DNA from: Azospirillum brasilense
Lineage (GTDB): Bacteria > Pseudomonadota > Alphaproteobacteria > Azospirillales > Azospirillaceae
Direction: 5' to 3'
DNA length: 64,000 bases
Assembly: GCF_008365405.1 (NCBI RefSeq)
Contig: NZ_QOKV01000002.1
Coordinates: forward strand, 62,001 to 126,000
The notes beneath the pieces were generated by a model, which saw nothing but the letters and a program-made list of their open reading frames with translations, was not told where the DNA came from and searched no databases. Below are positions 1-6,977 of the stretch, in pieces (the stretch's first letter is position 1; each line of letters starts with the position of its first letter). Made by a program: the position numbers and the translations under genes.

Positions 1-77
1 CCGACGCCCGCATCGCCCTGGCCCATGGGCTGGGCGGCACTTTCTGCTCCGCCGCCACCGCCATCCTTGCCCGGTAA
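1..77 (+). CDS. Thiolase family protein, C-terminal end (partial)
   Basis: Only the last 24 residues and the stop are inside the window (reading frame starts at base 3, TAA at 75-77). The tail reads ALAHGLGGTFCSAATAIL, which resembles the C-terminal glycine-rich segment of thiolases and SCP2-like thiolases that carries an active-site Cys region. It is followed after 9 bases by a DUF35 OB-fold gene, and DUF35 proteins are very often encoded next to SCP2-type thiolases. The thiolase call therefore rests on this short tail plus the neighbour. Confidence 0.6.
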   Translation, partial: DARIALAHGLGGTFCSAATAILAR

Positions 78-86
78 GGTGCCCCG

Positions 87-488
87 ATGACCGCCATGAC
101 CATACCGCCTGTCCAGGACGAGACCTCCGCCCCCTTCTGGGAGGCGGCGCGCGAGGGGCGCTTCCTCATCCAGCGCTGCCCGGAGACCGGACGGTTCCAG
201 TGGTACCCGCGCGCCCATTCCATCCACGCCCCGCACGCCCGCCCGGAGTGGGTCGAGGCGAGCGGGTGCGGTGAGCTGCTGACCTATTCGGTCGTCCATC
301 GCGGCAACCAGCGCGGCGATCCCTACGTCTGCGCCCTGATCCGGCTGGAGGAGGGCGTCACCGTCTTCTCGCGCGTCGAGGGGGTGGATGAGCCGGATTT
401 GCGGGCCGGTCTGCCGCTCGCCGTGGCCTTCCACCAGCTCGACGAGACCACCAGCCTTCCCGTGTTCCGCCCGCGGACTCCTGACTGA
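87..488 (+). CDS. DUF35-type OB-fold protein, thiolase partner
   Basis: A protein of 133 residues with the layout of DUF35 (rubredoxin-like zinc ribbon followed by OB-fold). The N-terminal helix FWEAAREGRFLIQRC and the strand LTYSVVHRG are typical. Family members usually bind zinc through four Cys and assist an SCP2-like thiolase or ketosynthase, often as a subunit presenting acyl-CoA. Here the ribbon is degenerate: only the first Cys (in QRCPETG) is clearly in place and the second pair is replaced by SIHAPHA, so zinc binding is doubtful. It lies between the thiolase end and a MaoC hydratase, suggesting one operon. An in-frame ATG three codons downstream is an alternative start. Confidence 0.75.
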   Translation: MTAMTIPPVQDETSAPFWEAAREGRFLIQRCPETGRFQWYPRAHSIHAPHARPEWVEASGCGELLTYSVVHRGNQRGDPYVCALIRLEEGVTVFSRVEGVDEPDLRAGLPLAVAFHQLDETTSLPVFRPRTPD

Positions 489-500
489 GGGTGCCTTAGA

Positions 501-950
501 ATGACCGCCATCCATCTCGACGACATCAAGCCGGGCGACCGGGCGCGCTCCTCGCGTGTCACCGTCACCGAGGCGCACATCGTCTGGTTCGCCGGCCTGA
601 CCGGCGACTTCAACCCGCTGCACATGGACGCCGAGGCCGCCAAGGCCAACGGCTTCGGGCGGACGATCGCCCACGGCATGCTGACCCACTCGCTCAGCAC
701 CGGTCTGCGCTCCGCCATCGACGACTGGGCGATCCTCGCGTTCCTGGAGACACGCCGCCGCTTCGTCGGCCCGGTCTTCGCCGGCGACACCGTGCATTAC
801 GAGGCGGAGGTGGCGGAAGTCCGCCCCAGCGCCTCCAAGCCCGACCGCGGCATCGTCCGCGTCGCCATCACCGTGAAGAACCAGCGCGGCGAGACCGTGC
901 AGGAAGGCGAGGACGTGCTCTCCATCGCCCGCAAGGAGGCGCAGGCATGA
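501..950 (+). CDS. MaoC-family (R)-specific enoyl-CoA hydratase-like protein
   Basis: A single hotdog domain of 149 residues, the usual length for monodomain MaoC dehydratases. The hydratase motif is intact: TGDFNPLHMD with Asp36 and His41, the dyad that activates water in (R)-specific enoyl-CoA hydratases, followed by GRTIAHGM. It likely hydrates an enoyl-CoA or a similar unsaturated acyl thioester in the cytoplasm. Its stop overlaps the start of the next gene by ATGA, so it is translationally coupled to the short-chain dehydrogenase that could oxidise the resulting 3-hydroxyacyl-CoA. The substrate is not evident from sequence. Confidence 0.85.
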   Translation: MTAIHLDDIKPGDRARSSRVTVTEAHIVWFAGLTGDFNPLHMDAEAAKANGFGRTIAHGMLTHSLSTGLRSAIDDWAILAFLETRRRFVGPVFAGDTVHYEAEVAEVRPSASKPDRGIVRVAITVKNQRGETVQEGEDVLSIARKEAQA

Positions 951-1717
951 GTTCCGCTGTCGCTCATTCCAACCGTCTCGCCGGCCGTGTCGCCTTCGTC
1001 ACCGGCGGCGGCGGCGGCATCGGCCGCGCCGTCTGCGAGCGGCTGGCCGCGGAGGGCGCGGCGGTCGTCGTCGCCGACATCGGGGCGGAGGCCGCCGAGA
1101 GCGTCGCCGCCGCATTGCGCGCCGAGGGGGCTCAGGCCCACGCCACCGCGCTGAACGTCGCCGACCGGGAAAGTTGGGAGGCCGCCGTGGCCGGATTGCC
1201 CGAGGCTTTCCGGGGCGTGGACATCATGGTCAACGTCGCCGGCATCGTCCGCGATCGCTCGCTGGCCAAGATGACCGACGCGGAATGGAGCGCCGTCATC
1301 GACGTGAACCTGCGCGGCACCTGGCTGGGCTGCCAGACCGCCTTCCGGCTGGTCGGCGACCGCGGCTGGGGGCGCATCGTCAACATCGCCTCCACAGCCA
1401 TCCTGGGGACCTTCGGGCAGGCCAACTACTCCGCCTCCAAGGCCGGGGTGGTCGGGCTGACCCGCACTGCCGCCCTGGAAGGGGCGCGCCGCGGCATCCT
1501 GGTCAACGCCGTCGCTCCCGGCGTCGTTGAGACCGCCATCGTCGAGGGCGTGCCTGACGCGGTGCGCTCGCAATGGCTGGAGAAGACGCCCATCGGGCGC
1601 CTGGGGAAGCCGGCGGAGATCGCCGCCGTCGTCGCCTTCCTGGCGTCCGACGACGCCGCCTACGTCACCGGACAGACCATCGTCGCCGACGGTGGGGCGA
1701 CCACCGGCGACTACTGA
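947..1717 (+). CDS. SDR-family 3-oxoacyl reductase / 3-hydroxyacyl-CoA dehydrogenase (FabG-like)
   Basis: A classical short-chain dehydrogenase of 256 residues. The Rossmann glycine motif VTGGGGGIGRA is at residues 18-28, the NVAG motif near 96-99, and the catalytic tetrad is Asn121, Ser149, Tyr161 and Lys165 (YSASK). Asp44 after the second beta strand suggests NAD rather than NADP preference. The start overlaps the MaoC stop by four bases. Context (thiolase, MaoC hydratase, crotonase) favours a beta-oxidation-like role on CoA thioesters rather than fatty acid synthesis, although FabG-type reductases look identical at this level. Confidence 0.88.
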   Translation: MSSAVAHSNRLAGRVAFVTGGGGGIGRAVCERLAAEGAAVVVADIGAEAAESVAAALRAEGAQAHATALNVADRESWEAAVAGLPEAFRGVDIMVNVAGIVRDRSLAKMTDAEWSAVIDVNLRGTWLGCQTAFRLVGDRGWGRIVNIASTAILGTFGQANYSASKAGVVGLTRTAALEGARRGILVNAVAPGVVETAIVEGVPDAVRSQWLEKTPIGRLGKPAEIAAVVAFLASDDAAYVTGQTIVADGGATTGDY

Positions 1718-1778
1718 TTTCCGTTCAAGAACGACGCCGAAACGGCGATACCGCAACAACAAGACAGGGATTGGCAAC

Positions 1779-2834
1779 ATGATGGAATTCTCGCGCCGCC
1801 GCCTTCTCCAGACCGGCGGACTCGTCGGCACCGCCCTGGTGACCGGCGGGCTGGCCGGCACCGCCTTCTCGCGCATCGCGTCGGCGGCGGACGATCCGCT
1901 CTACGCCGCCGCCAAGAAGGAAGGCGCCCTGACCCTCTATTGGGGCTCCTACGAGCAGCAGACGATGGAGGCGATCCGCGACGCCTTCAAGGCCAAGTAT
2001 CCGGGCATCGAGGTGAACCTGCTCCGCCAGGCCTCGCAGACCGTCTACACCCGCCTGCGCATGGAGTTGCAGAGCGGCGTCCACGAGTGCGACTCGCTGG
2101 GCACCACCAACATGCTGCACTACACCGAGCTGAAGAAGATTGGCGCGCTGGCGCCCTTCGAGCCGGTGGACGGCGTGCACATCCCGGACGCCTTCCGCAA
2201 CCTCGACCCGGACAAGATGTACCATGTCGGCGCCATCAGCCTGACCAGCATCAACTTCGCGCCGGGCAAGGTGCCGTCTCCGCCGCAGAGCTGGCAGGCG
2301 CTGCTGGAGGACCAGTGGCAGGGCAAGATCACCACGGGCAGCCCGGCCTTCTCCGGCGACGTGGCGAACTGGGTGGTCGCCATCCGCCGCAAGTACGGCG
2401 ACGACTTCCTGCGCGCCTTCGGCAAGCAGAAGCCGAAGGTCGGACAGTCCAACGTCGACACCGTGACCGACATCCTGGCCGGTGAGCGCGTCGTCGGCTC
2501 CGGCGCGCCCTTCAGCTACACGCTGACCCAGAAGGCCGCCGGCAACCCCATCGACGTGGTGGCGCCGTCCGACGACGCCATCCTGAACCTGGGCGTCACC
2601 GGCATCCTGGCGAAGGCCCCGCACCCGAACGCCGCCCGGCTGTTCACCAACTTCCTCTACTCCACGGAGGTGTCGATGATCCTCCAGAAGAACTACTGGC
2701 CGACGCTGCGCAAGGACGTGCCCTGGGCGGAGGGGCGGTCGCTGGACCAGTTGAAGTGGTACCGCAACACCGGTGACGACCTCGGCCCGGAGGTCGCGGA
2801 AGGCATCGCCAAGTGGAAGGAACTGGTGCGCTGA
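1779..2834 (+). CDS. ABC transporter periplasmic substrate-binding protein (Tat-exported, iron(III)/AEP-type fold)
   Basis: A protein of 351 residues. The start at ATG 1779 (or 1782) is supported by ACAGGGA at 1764-1770. The N-terminus carries a twin-arginine signal (SRRRLLQTGG, then a hydrophobic stretch, cleavage near ASA-ADD), so export is probably through Tat in folded form. The mature part, beginning DPLYAAAKKEGALTLYWGSY, is typical of the cluster that includes Fe(III)- and 2-aminoethylphosphonate-binding proteins. Database names often say iron transporter, but here the gene sits among acyl-CoA enzymes, so a carboxylate or other organic substrate is at least as likely. Permease and ATPase genes follow after a palindromic spacer. 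Confidence 0.85.
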   Translation: MMEFSRRRLLQTGGLVGTALVTGGLAGTAFSRIASAADDPLYAAAKKEGALTLYWGSYEQQTMEAIRDAFKAKYPGIEVNLLRQASQTVYTRLRMELQSGVHECDSLGTTNMLHYTELKKIGALAPFEPVDGVHIPDAFRNLDPDKMYHVGAISLTSINFAPGKVPSPPQSWQALLEDQWQGKITTGSPAFSGDVANWVVAIRRKYGDDFLRAFGKQKPKVGQSNVDTVTDILAGERVVGSGAPFSYTLTQKAAGNPIDVVAPSDDAILNLGVTGILAKAPHPNAARLFTNFLYSTEVSMILQKNYWPTLRKDVPWAEGRSLDQLKWYRNTGDDLGPEVAEGIAKWKELVR

Positions 2835-2842
2835 GCTTAATT

Positions 2843-2981
2843 CCCTCTCCCCTCTGGGGAGAGGGAAGGGGCCCACGCGAAGCGTGGGAAGGGTGAGGGT
2901 GCCGTCTAGGATCATCCACTGATCCTCGCGCGACCCTCACCCGCCCGCTTCGCGGGCACCCTCTCCCGGGACGGGAGAGGG
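2843..2981. repeat. 139-bp intergenic palindromic repeat, copy A
   Basis: The spacer between the binding-protein and permease genes is a compound palindrome. It begins with a perfect stem CCCTCTCCCC/GGGGAGAGGG (2843-2852, 2856-2865, loop TCT), has an internal GGGTGAGGGTGCC...CCCTCACCC pairing, and ends with CCCTCTCCCGGG/ACGGGAGAGGG. The reverse complement of 6750-6888 aligns over its whole length with only scattered differences. The first hairpin lies 9 bases past the binding-protein stop. It could attenuate read-through so that the binding protein exceeds the permease. Confidence 0.85.
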
Positions 2982-3008
2982 TTTTGATGGACAATGGAGG
3001 CGGACCCT

Positions 3009-4802
3009 ATGGGGGTCATTTCAACGGACAGCCCAGACAGCGCAGCCGCGAGGACCGCGCGCCCGGTGATGGCCCGCGTGCCACTCGCCAGGACCGTGGT
3101 CTTCGGCGCCGTCGCCCTACTTCTTTTCCTGCTGGTGGTCCTGCCCTTCGGCTGGGTTCTCAACAACAGCTTCCACGATGACCTGACCGGCGCCTGGACG
3201 CTCGGCAACTACGCGCGGATCTTCCAATCCGCGGAGCTTCTGGAACCGCTGTTCAATTCATTGGTCCTCGCTGTGGCGACCGCGGTGATCGCCGTCGGCA
3301 TCGGCGTGCCGCTGGCCTGGCTGGTGTCGCGGACCGACCTGCCGTTCCGCCGCAGCATCCGCGTGCTGACGCTGACCGCCTTCGTCACCCCGTCCTTCAT
3401 CGGGGCGACCGGCTGGATTCTGCTGGCCGCGCCCAACTCCGGCTGGCTGAACGCACTGTGGCGCTCGCTCGCCGGGGCGGAGGCGGGGCCGCTGCTGAAC
3501 ATCTACTCGATGACCGGGGCGATCTTCATCTGCGGCATCTACACCGTCCCCTACAGCTTCACCATGGTGTCGAGCGCGCTCGACGAGATGGCCGTGGAGC
3601 TTGAGGACGCCGCCGCCACGCTGGGCTCCGGCACGCTGCGCACCATGCTCAGCATCACCATCCCGCTGGTCACCCCGGCGGTGATCGCCAGCTTCATCCT
3701 GTCCTTCATCCAGGGGCTGACGCTGTTCGGCGTCCCGGCCTTCCTGCTGACGCCGACCGGCATCCCGGTGGTGACGACCAAGCTGGCCGAGTTCTACCAG
3801 CTCTTCCCGCCGGAAATCTACATGGCGGCCGCCTACTGCATGCCGCTGCTGCTGGTCACCGCCATGCTGTTCTGGATGCGCCGCCGCATCCTGGGCCGCA
3901 AGCAGTTCGTCACCATCTCCGGCAAGAGCCGGGCGGGGCGGCGGATCGCGCTGGGCGCTGCCCGCTGGCCGGCCTTCGGCGCCGCCCTGCTGCTGCCGCT
4001 GGTCTCGGTGTTCCTGCCCTACGCGGCGCTGCTGCTGGTGTCGCTGACCCGCGCCTGGGGCCAGGGCCTGTCGTGGGAGAATCTGTCCCTGCATTGGTAC
4101 TGGTGGGCGCTGTTCGGCAATTCGGAAACGCACACCGCCATCGTCAACTCGCTGCTGTTCTCGACGCTCGCCGCGACGCTGTGCGTGATGCTCGGCACCG
4201 TGGTCGCCTACATCGTGGAACGGCGGTTGGTGTTCGGCGCCAGCCTGTTCGGCGCGGTCACGACCGTTCCCATCATCATCCCCGGCATCGTCATGTCGGT
4301 CGGCTTCTTCGCCGCCTACACGCGGGCGCCGCTGAATCTCTACGGCACGCCGCTGCTGCTGGTGGCGGCCTTCGCGGCGACCTTCCTGCCCATCGCCTAC
4401 GCCCATGGCGGGTCGATCCTGAAGGGCATCGGGCCGGAGCTGGAGCGCGCCGCGCGCAGCCTGGGCGCTGGGGAGGGGCGGACCTTCCTGTCCATCACCA
4501 TCCCGCTGATGGGCGGCGGGCTGCTGTCGGGCTGGTTCCTGGTCTTCATCCCGATCATCCGCGAGCTGTCGGTGGCCGTCTTCCTCATCACGCCCAAGAC
4601 CAACGTGATGACCACGCTGATCTACAACGCCAAGGACGGCGGCAACTACGAGGCCGTCTGCGCCATGAGCGTCCTTCTCCTCCTCATCACGCTGGCGCTG
4701 GTGGCTGCCGCCGGTCCCCTGACGCGCCTGACCACCGTGCGCCGCACCTCTCGCAAATCTGGTCGTAAAACCGCCCCGGCGGAAGGAGTTCTCCCCACAT
4801 GA
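3009..4802 (+). CDS. ABC transporter permease, fused double permease (FbpB-type)
   Basis: A protein of 597 residues containing two binding-protein-dependent permease domains in one chain, about twelve membrane segments in total, as in FbpB/AfuB-type permeases. Both EAA loops are visible: LEDAAATLGSGTLRTMLSI in the first half and LERAARSLGAGEGRTFLSI in the second. Each contacts one ATPase subunit. The start at ATG 3009 is chosen because GGAGGCGGA at 2996-3004 gives good spacing; the upstream ATG at 2994 has none. The stop overlaps the ATPase start (ATGA, 4799-4802). Confidence 0.88.
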   Translation: MGVISTDSPDSAAARTARPVMARVPLARTVVFGAVALLLFLLVVLPFGWVLNNSFHDDLTGAWTLGNYARIFQSAELLEPLFNSLVLAVATAVIAVGIGVPLAWLVSRTDLPFRRSIRVLTLTAFVTPSFIGATGWILLAAPNSGWLNALWRSLAGAEAGPLLNIYSMTGAIFICGIYTVPYSFTMVSSALDEMAVELEDAAATLGSGTLRTMLSITIPLVTPAVIASFILSFIQGLTLFGVPAFLLTPTGIPVVTTKLAEFYQLFPPEIYMAAAYCMPLLLVTAMLFWMRRRILGRKQFVTISGKSRAGRRIALGAARWPAFGAALLLPLVSVFLPYAALLLVSLTRAWGQGLSWENLSLHWYWWALFGNSETHTAIVNSLLFSTLAATLCVMLGTVVAYIVERRLVFGASLFGAVTTVPIIIPGIVMSVGFFAAYTRAPLNLYGTPLLLVAAFAATFLPIAYAHGGSILKGIGPELERAARSLGAGEGRTFLSITIPLMGGGLLSGWFLVFIPIIRELSVAVFLITPKTNVMTTLIYNAKDGGNYEAVCAMSVLLLLITLALVAAAGPLTRLTTVRRTSRKSGRKTAPAEGVLPT

Positions 4803-5881
4803 GCGGGATCCGCATCAAGAACCTCCGCAAGTCCTTCGGCACCTACACCGCGCTGCACGGCATCGACCTCCAGGTCCCCAACGGCACGCTGCTGGCCCTG
4901 CTCGGCCCGTCGGGCTGCGGCAAGTCCACCACGCTCCAGCTCCTCGCCGGGTTCGAGGCGCCGACGGAGGGGGAGATCTGGGCCGACGATGTGCTGCTGT
5001 CCTCGGCGCGCGGGGTGCTGCCGCCGGAAAAGCGCGGCATCTCCCTGGTCTTCCAGAACTACGCGGTGTGGCCGCACAAGACCGTGGCGGAGAACGTCGC
5101 CTTCGGCCTCGCCATCCGCCGCCTGCCCAAGGCGGAGATCGCCGAGCGGCTGGACCGCACGCTGCGCACCGTCCGGCTGGAGGCGCTGCGCGACCGCTAC
5201 CCGTCGGAGCTGTCGGGCGGCCAGCAGCAGCGCGTGGCCCTGGCCCGCGCCTTGGCCGTCGAGCCGCGCATCCTCCTGCTCGACGAGCCGCTGTCCAACC
5301 TCGACGCCCATCTGCGCGAGGAGATGCGGTTCGAAATCCGCCAAGTGCACGACCTGCTGGGGCTGACCACCGTCTACGTCACCCACGACCAGTCGGAGGC
5401 GCTGGTCACCGCCGACCGCATCGCCGTCATGAAGTCGGGCCATCTCCAGCAGCTCGGCTCGCCGGAGGACATCTTCGAGCGGCCGTCCAACGCTTTCGTC
5501 GCCACCTTCATCGGCGCCAACAACGAGTTGGCCGGGACCAGCGAGGGCAACGGCGCCATCCGCGTCGGCAGCCATGTGCTGACCGCCCCCGACCGCAGCG
5601 GGGCGGCGCATGGCGGGACGGTGTCGCTCTGCGTGCGCCCCTCCCAGGTCCGGCTGTTCGGCGCCGATGAGAAAGGGCTGCCCGCCGAGGGCTGCAACGT
5701 GCTGTCCGGCACGGTCCAGCGCTCCGCCTATCTGGGCGAGTACCGCGACGTGCTGGTGGATCTGGGGGGCGGGCGGACGCTGCGCGCCTTCATCCCGCCC
5801 GCGCAGAGTTTCGCGCCGGGCAGCGTGGTGACGGCGCTGCTTCCCATCGGCTCCTGCCAGATCCTCGGGCCGGCGGCCTGA
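4799..5881 (+). CDS. ABC transporter ATP-binding protein with C-terminal TOBE region
   Basis: A protein of 360 residues and the energising subunit of the preceding permease. Walker A GPSGCGKST at 36-44, Q-loop Gln86, signature LSGGQQQR at 138-145, Walker B ILLLDE at 158-163 and H-loop His196 are all intact. Residues beyond about 240 form the regulatory TOBE-like extension found in the FbpC/PotA/MalK group. It overlaps the permease gene by four bases, so the transporter genes are co-translated. The complete set (Tat-exported binding protein, fused permease, ATPase) is a self-sufficient importer. Confidence 0.92.
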   Translation: MSGIRIKNLRKSFGTYTALHGIDLQVPNGTLLALLGPSGCGKSTTLQLLAGFEAPTEGEIWADDVLLSSARGVLPPEKRGISLVFQNYAVWPHKTVAENVAFGLAIRRLPKAEIAERLDRTLRTVRLEALRDRYPSELSGGQQQRVALARALAVEPRILLLDEPLSNLDAHLREEMRFEIRQVHDLLGLTTVYVTHDQSEALVTADRIAVMKSGHLQQLGSPEDIFERPSNAFVATFIGANNELAGTSEGNGAIRVGSHVLTAPDRSGAAHGGTVSLCVRPSQVRLFGADEKGLPAEGCNVLSGTVQRSAYLGEYRDVLVDLGGGRTLRAFIPPAQSFAPGSVVTALLPIGSCQILGPAA

Positions 5882-5911
5882 TCGCGGCTTAAAACTCAGA
5901 AAGTCCGAACG

Positions 5912-6727
5912 ATGACCATCGCCACGACCGGCGAGGCCGACGCCTTGCCCGAAATCCTGACCGAGCGGCGCGGCGCCGTCCAGTGGGTGATCTTCAACCG
6001 GCCGAAGGCGCGCAACGCCATCACCCCCTGGATGGAGGACCGGCTGATCGAAATCTGCCGGGAGGTCGACGCCGACCCGGCGGTGAAGGCCCTGGTGCTG
6101 ACCGGTGCGGCCGGCGACAAGCCCGCCTTCATGGCCGGCGCCGACCTGTCCTGCCTGCAGAGCGTCAAGACGCCGGAGGACTACACGATCCTGGAGGACC
6201 GCGCGGAAACCGCGGCGATGGCGCTGGAGGCGGTGCGCGTTCCCACCATCGCCGCCCTGGCCGGCGCCTGCGTGGGGGAGGGGGCTCTGCTCGCCGCCTG
6301 CTGCGACGTGCGCATCGCCACGCCGTCGGTGCGCTTCGGCTTTCCCATCGCCCGCACGGTCGGCAACTGCCTGAGCATCAAGAACCTCGCCCGGCTGGCC
6401 GCCATCCTCGGCACCGCGCGGACCAAGGAGATGATCTTCAGCGCCCGCCTGCTGACCGCCGACGAGCTGTCCGGGGCCGGCGCCCTGCGCGGCGTCGTTG
6501 CGGAGGAGGCCCTCACCGACCGCACCCAGGAACTGGCCGAGGAGCTGGCGGGCCTCGCCCCGCTGACCCTGTGGACGACCCGCGAGGCGCTGCGGCGCTG
6601 GCGGGACCATGGGCTGCCGGCGGACGGCGACGCGGACCTGCTGCGCCTCTGTTACCTTTCCGCCGACTATCAGGAGGGCATCGCGGCCTTCCTGGAGAAG
6701 CGCCGTCCGGTCTGGGTGGGGCGGTAG
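5912..6727 (+). CDS. Crotonase superfamily protein (enoyl-CoA hydratase/isomerase-like) lacking both hydratase glutamates
   Basis: A crotonase fold of 271 residues. The oxyanion-hole segments are present: AFMAGADLSCL near residues 70-80 and ACVGEGALLAACCDVRIA near 118-135. However, the two Glu of true enoyl-CoA hydratases (rat Glu144 and Glu164) align with Leu in GALLAACCD and Ile in FGFPIARTVG, so simple hydration is unlikely. Crotonase relatives without them act as isomerases, thioester hydrolases, decarboxylases or C-C lyases. It starts 30 bases after the transporter ATPase, probably in the same operon, and may process the imported compound once it is a CoA thioester. Confidence 0.8.
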   Translation: MTIATTGEADALPEILTERRGAVQWVIFNRPKARNAITPWMEDRLIEICREVDADPAVKALVLTGAAGDKPAFMAGADLSCLQSVKTPEDYTILEDRAETAAMALEAVRVPTIAALAGACVGEGALLAACCDVRIATPSVRFGFPIARTVGNCLSIKNLARLAAILGTARTKEMIFSARLLTADELSGAGALRGVVAEEALTDRTQELAEELAGLAPLTLWTTREALRRWRDHGLPADGDADLLRLCYLSADYQEGIAAFLEKRRPVWVGR

Positions 6728-6749
6728 AGCGTCCGCGGCGGCGTCAAAT

Positions 6750-6888
6750 CCCTCTCCCGCCCCGGGAGAGGGTGGCCCGCAGGGCCGGGTGAGGGTCCTG
6801 CGAGGATCAAGGCACGGATTCTTGACGGCACCCTCACCCTTCCCACGCTTCGCGCGGGCCCCTTCCCTCTCCCGGGACGGGAGAGGGG
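6750..6888. repeat. 139-bp intergenic palindromic repeat, copy B (inverted relative to copy A)
   Basis: It fills most of the gap between the crotonase and the TPR-sulfotransferase gene. It starts 22 bases after the crotonase stop with CCCTCTCCCGCCCCGGGAGAGGG and ends with a matching CCCTCTCCCGGGACGGGAGAGGG-like palindrome. Read on the minus strand it is a close copy of 2843-2981, including the AAGCGTGGGAAGGGTGAGGG core. Its position at an operon end suggests a transcription-terminating or RNA-protecting role. No coding capacity is likely. Confidence 0.85.
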
Positions 6889-6977
6889 AGGGCCTTGCCG
6901 CCACTTGGACCCTTCACTATCCTGGCGCCGCACCACGCGCCCCTGCGGGCGTTCCGCCGCCAGGGGACCCGCCTGTC

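Noticed and set aside
4646-6904. Long minus-strand frame (about 750 codons) opposite the ATPase and crotonase
   Set aside because: Composition is typical of an antisense GC shadow (Arg, Gly, Gln, Ala), whereas both plus-strand genes have complete motif sets.
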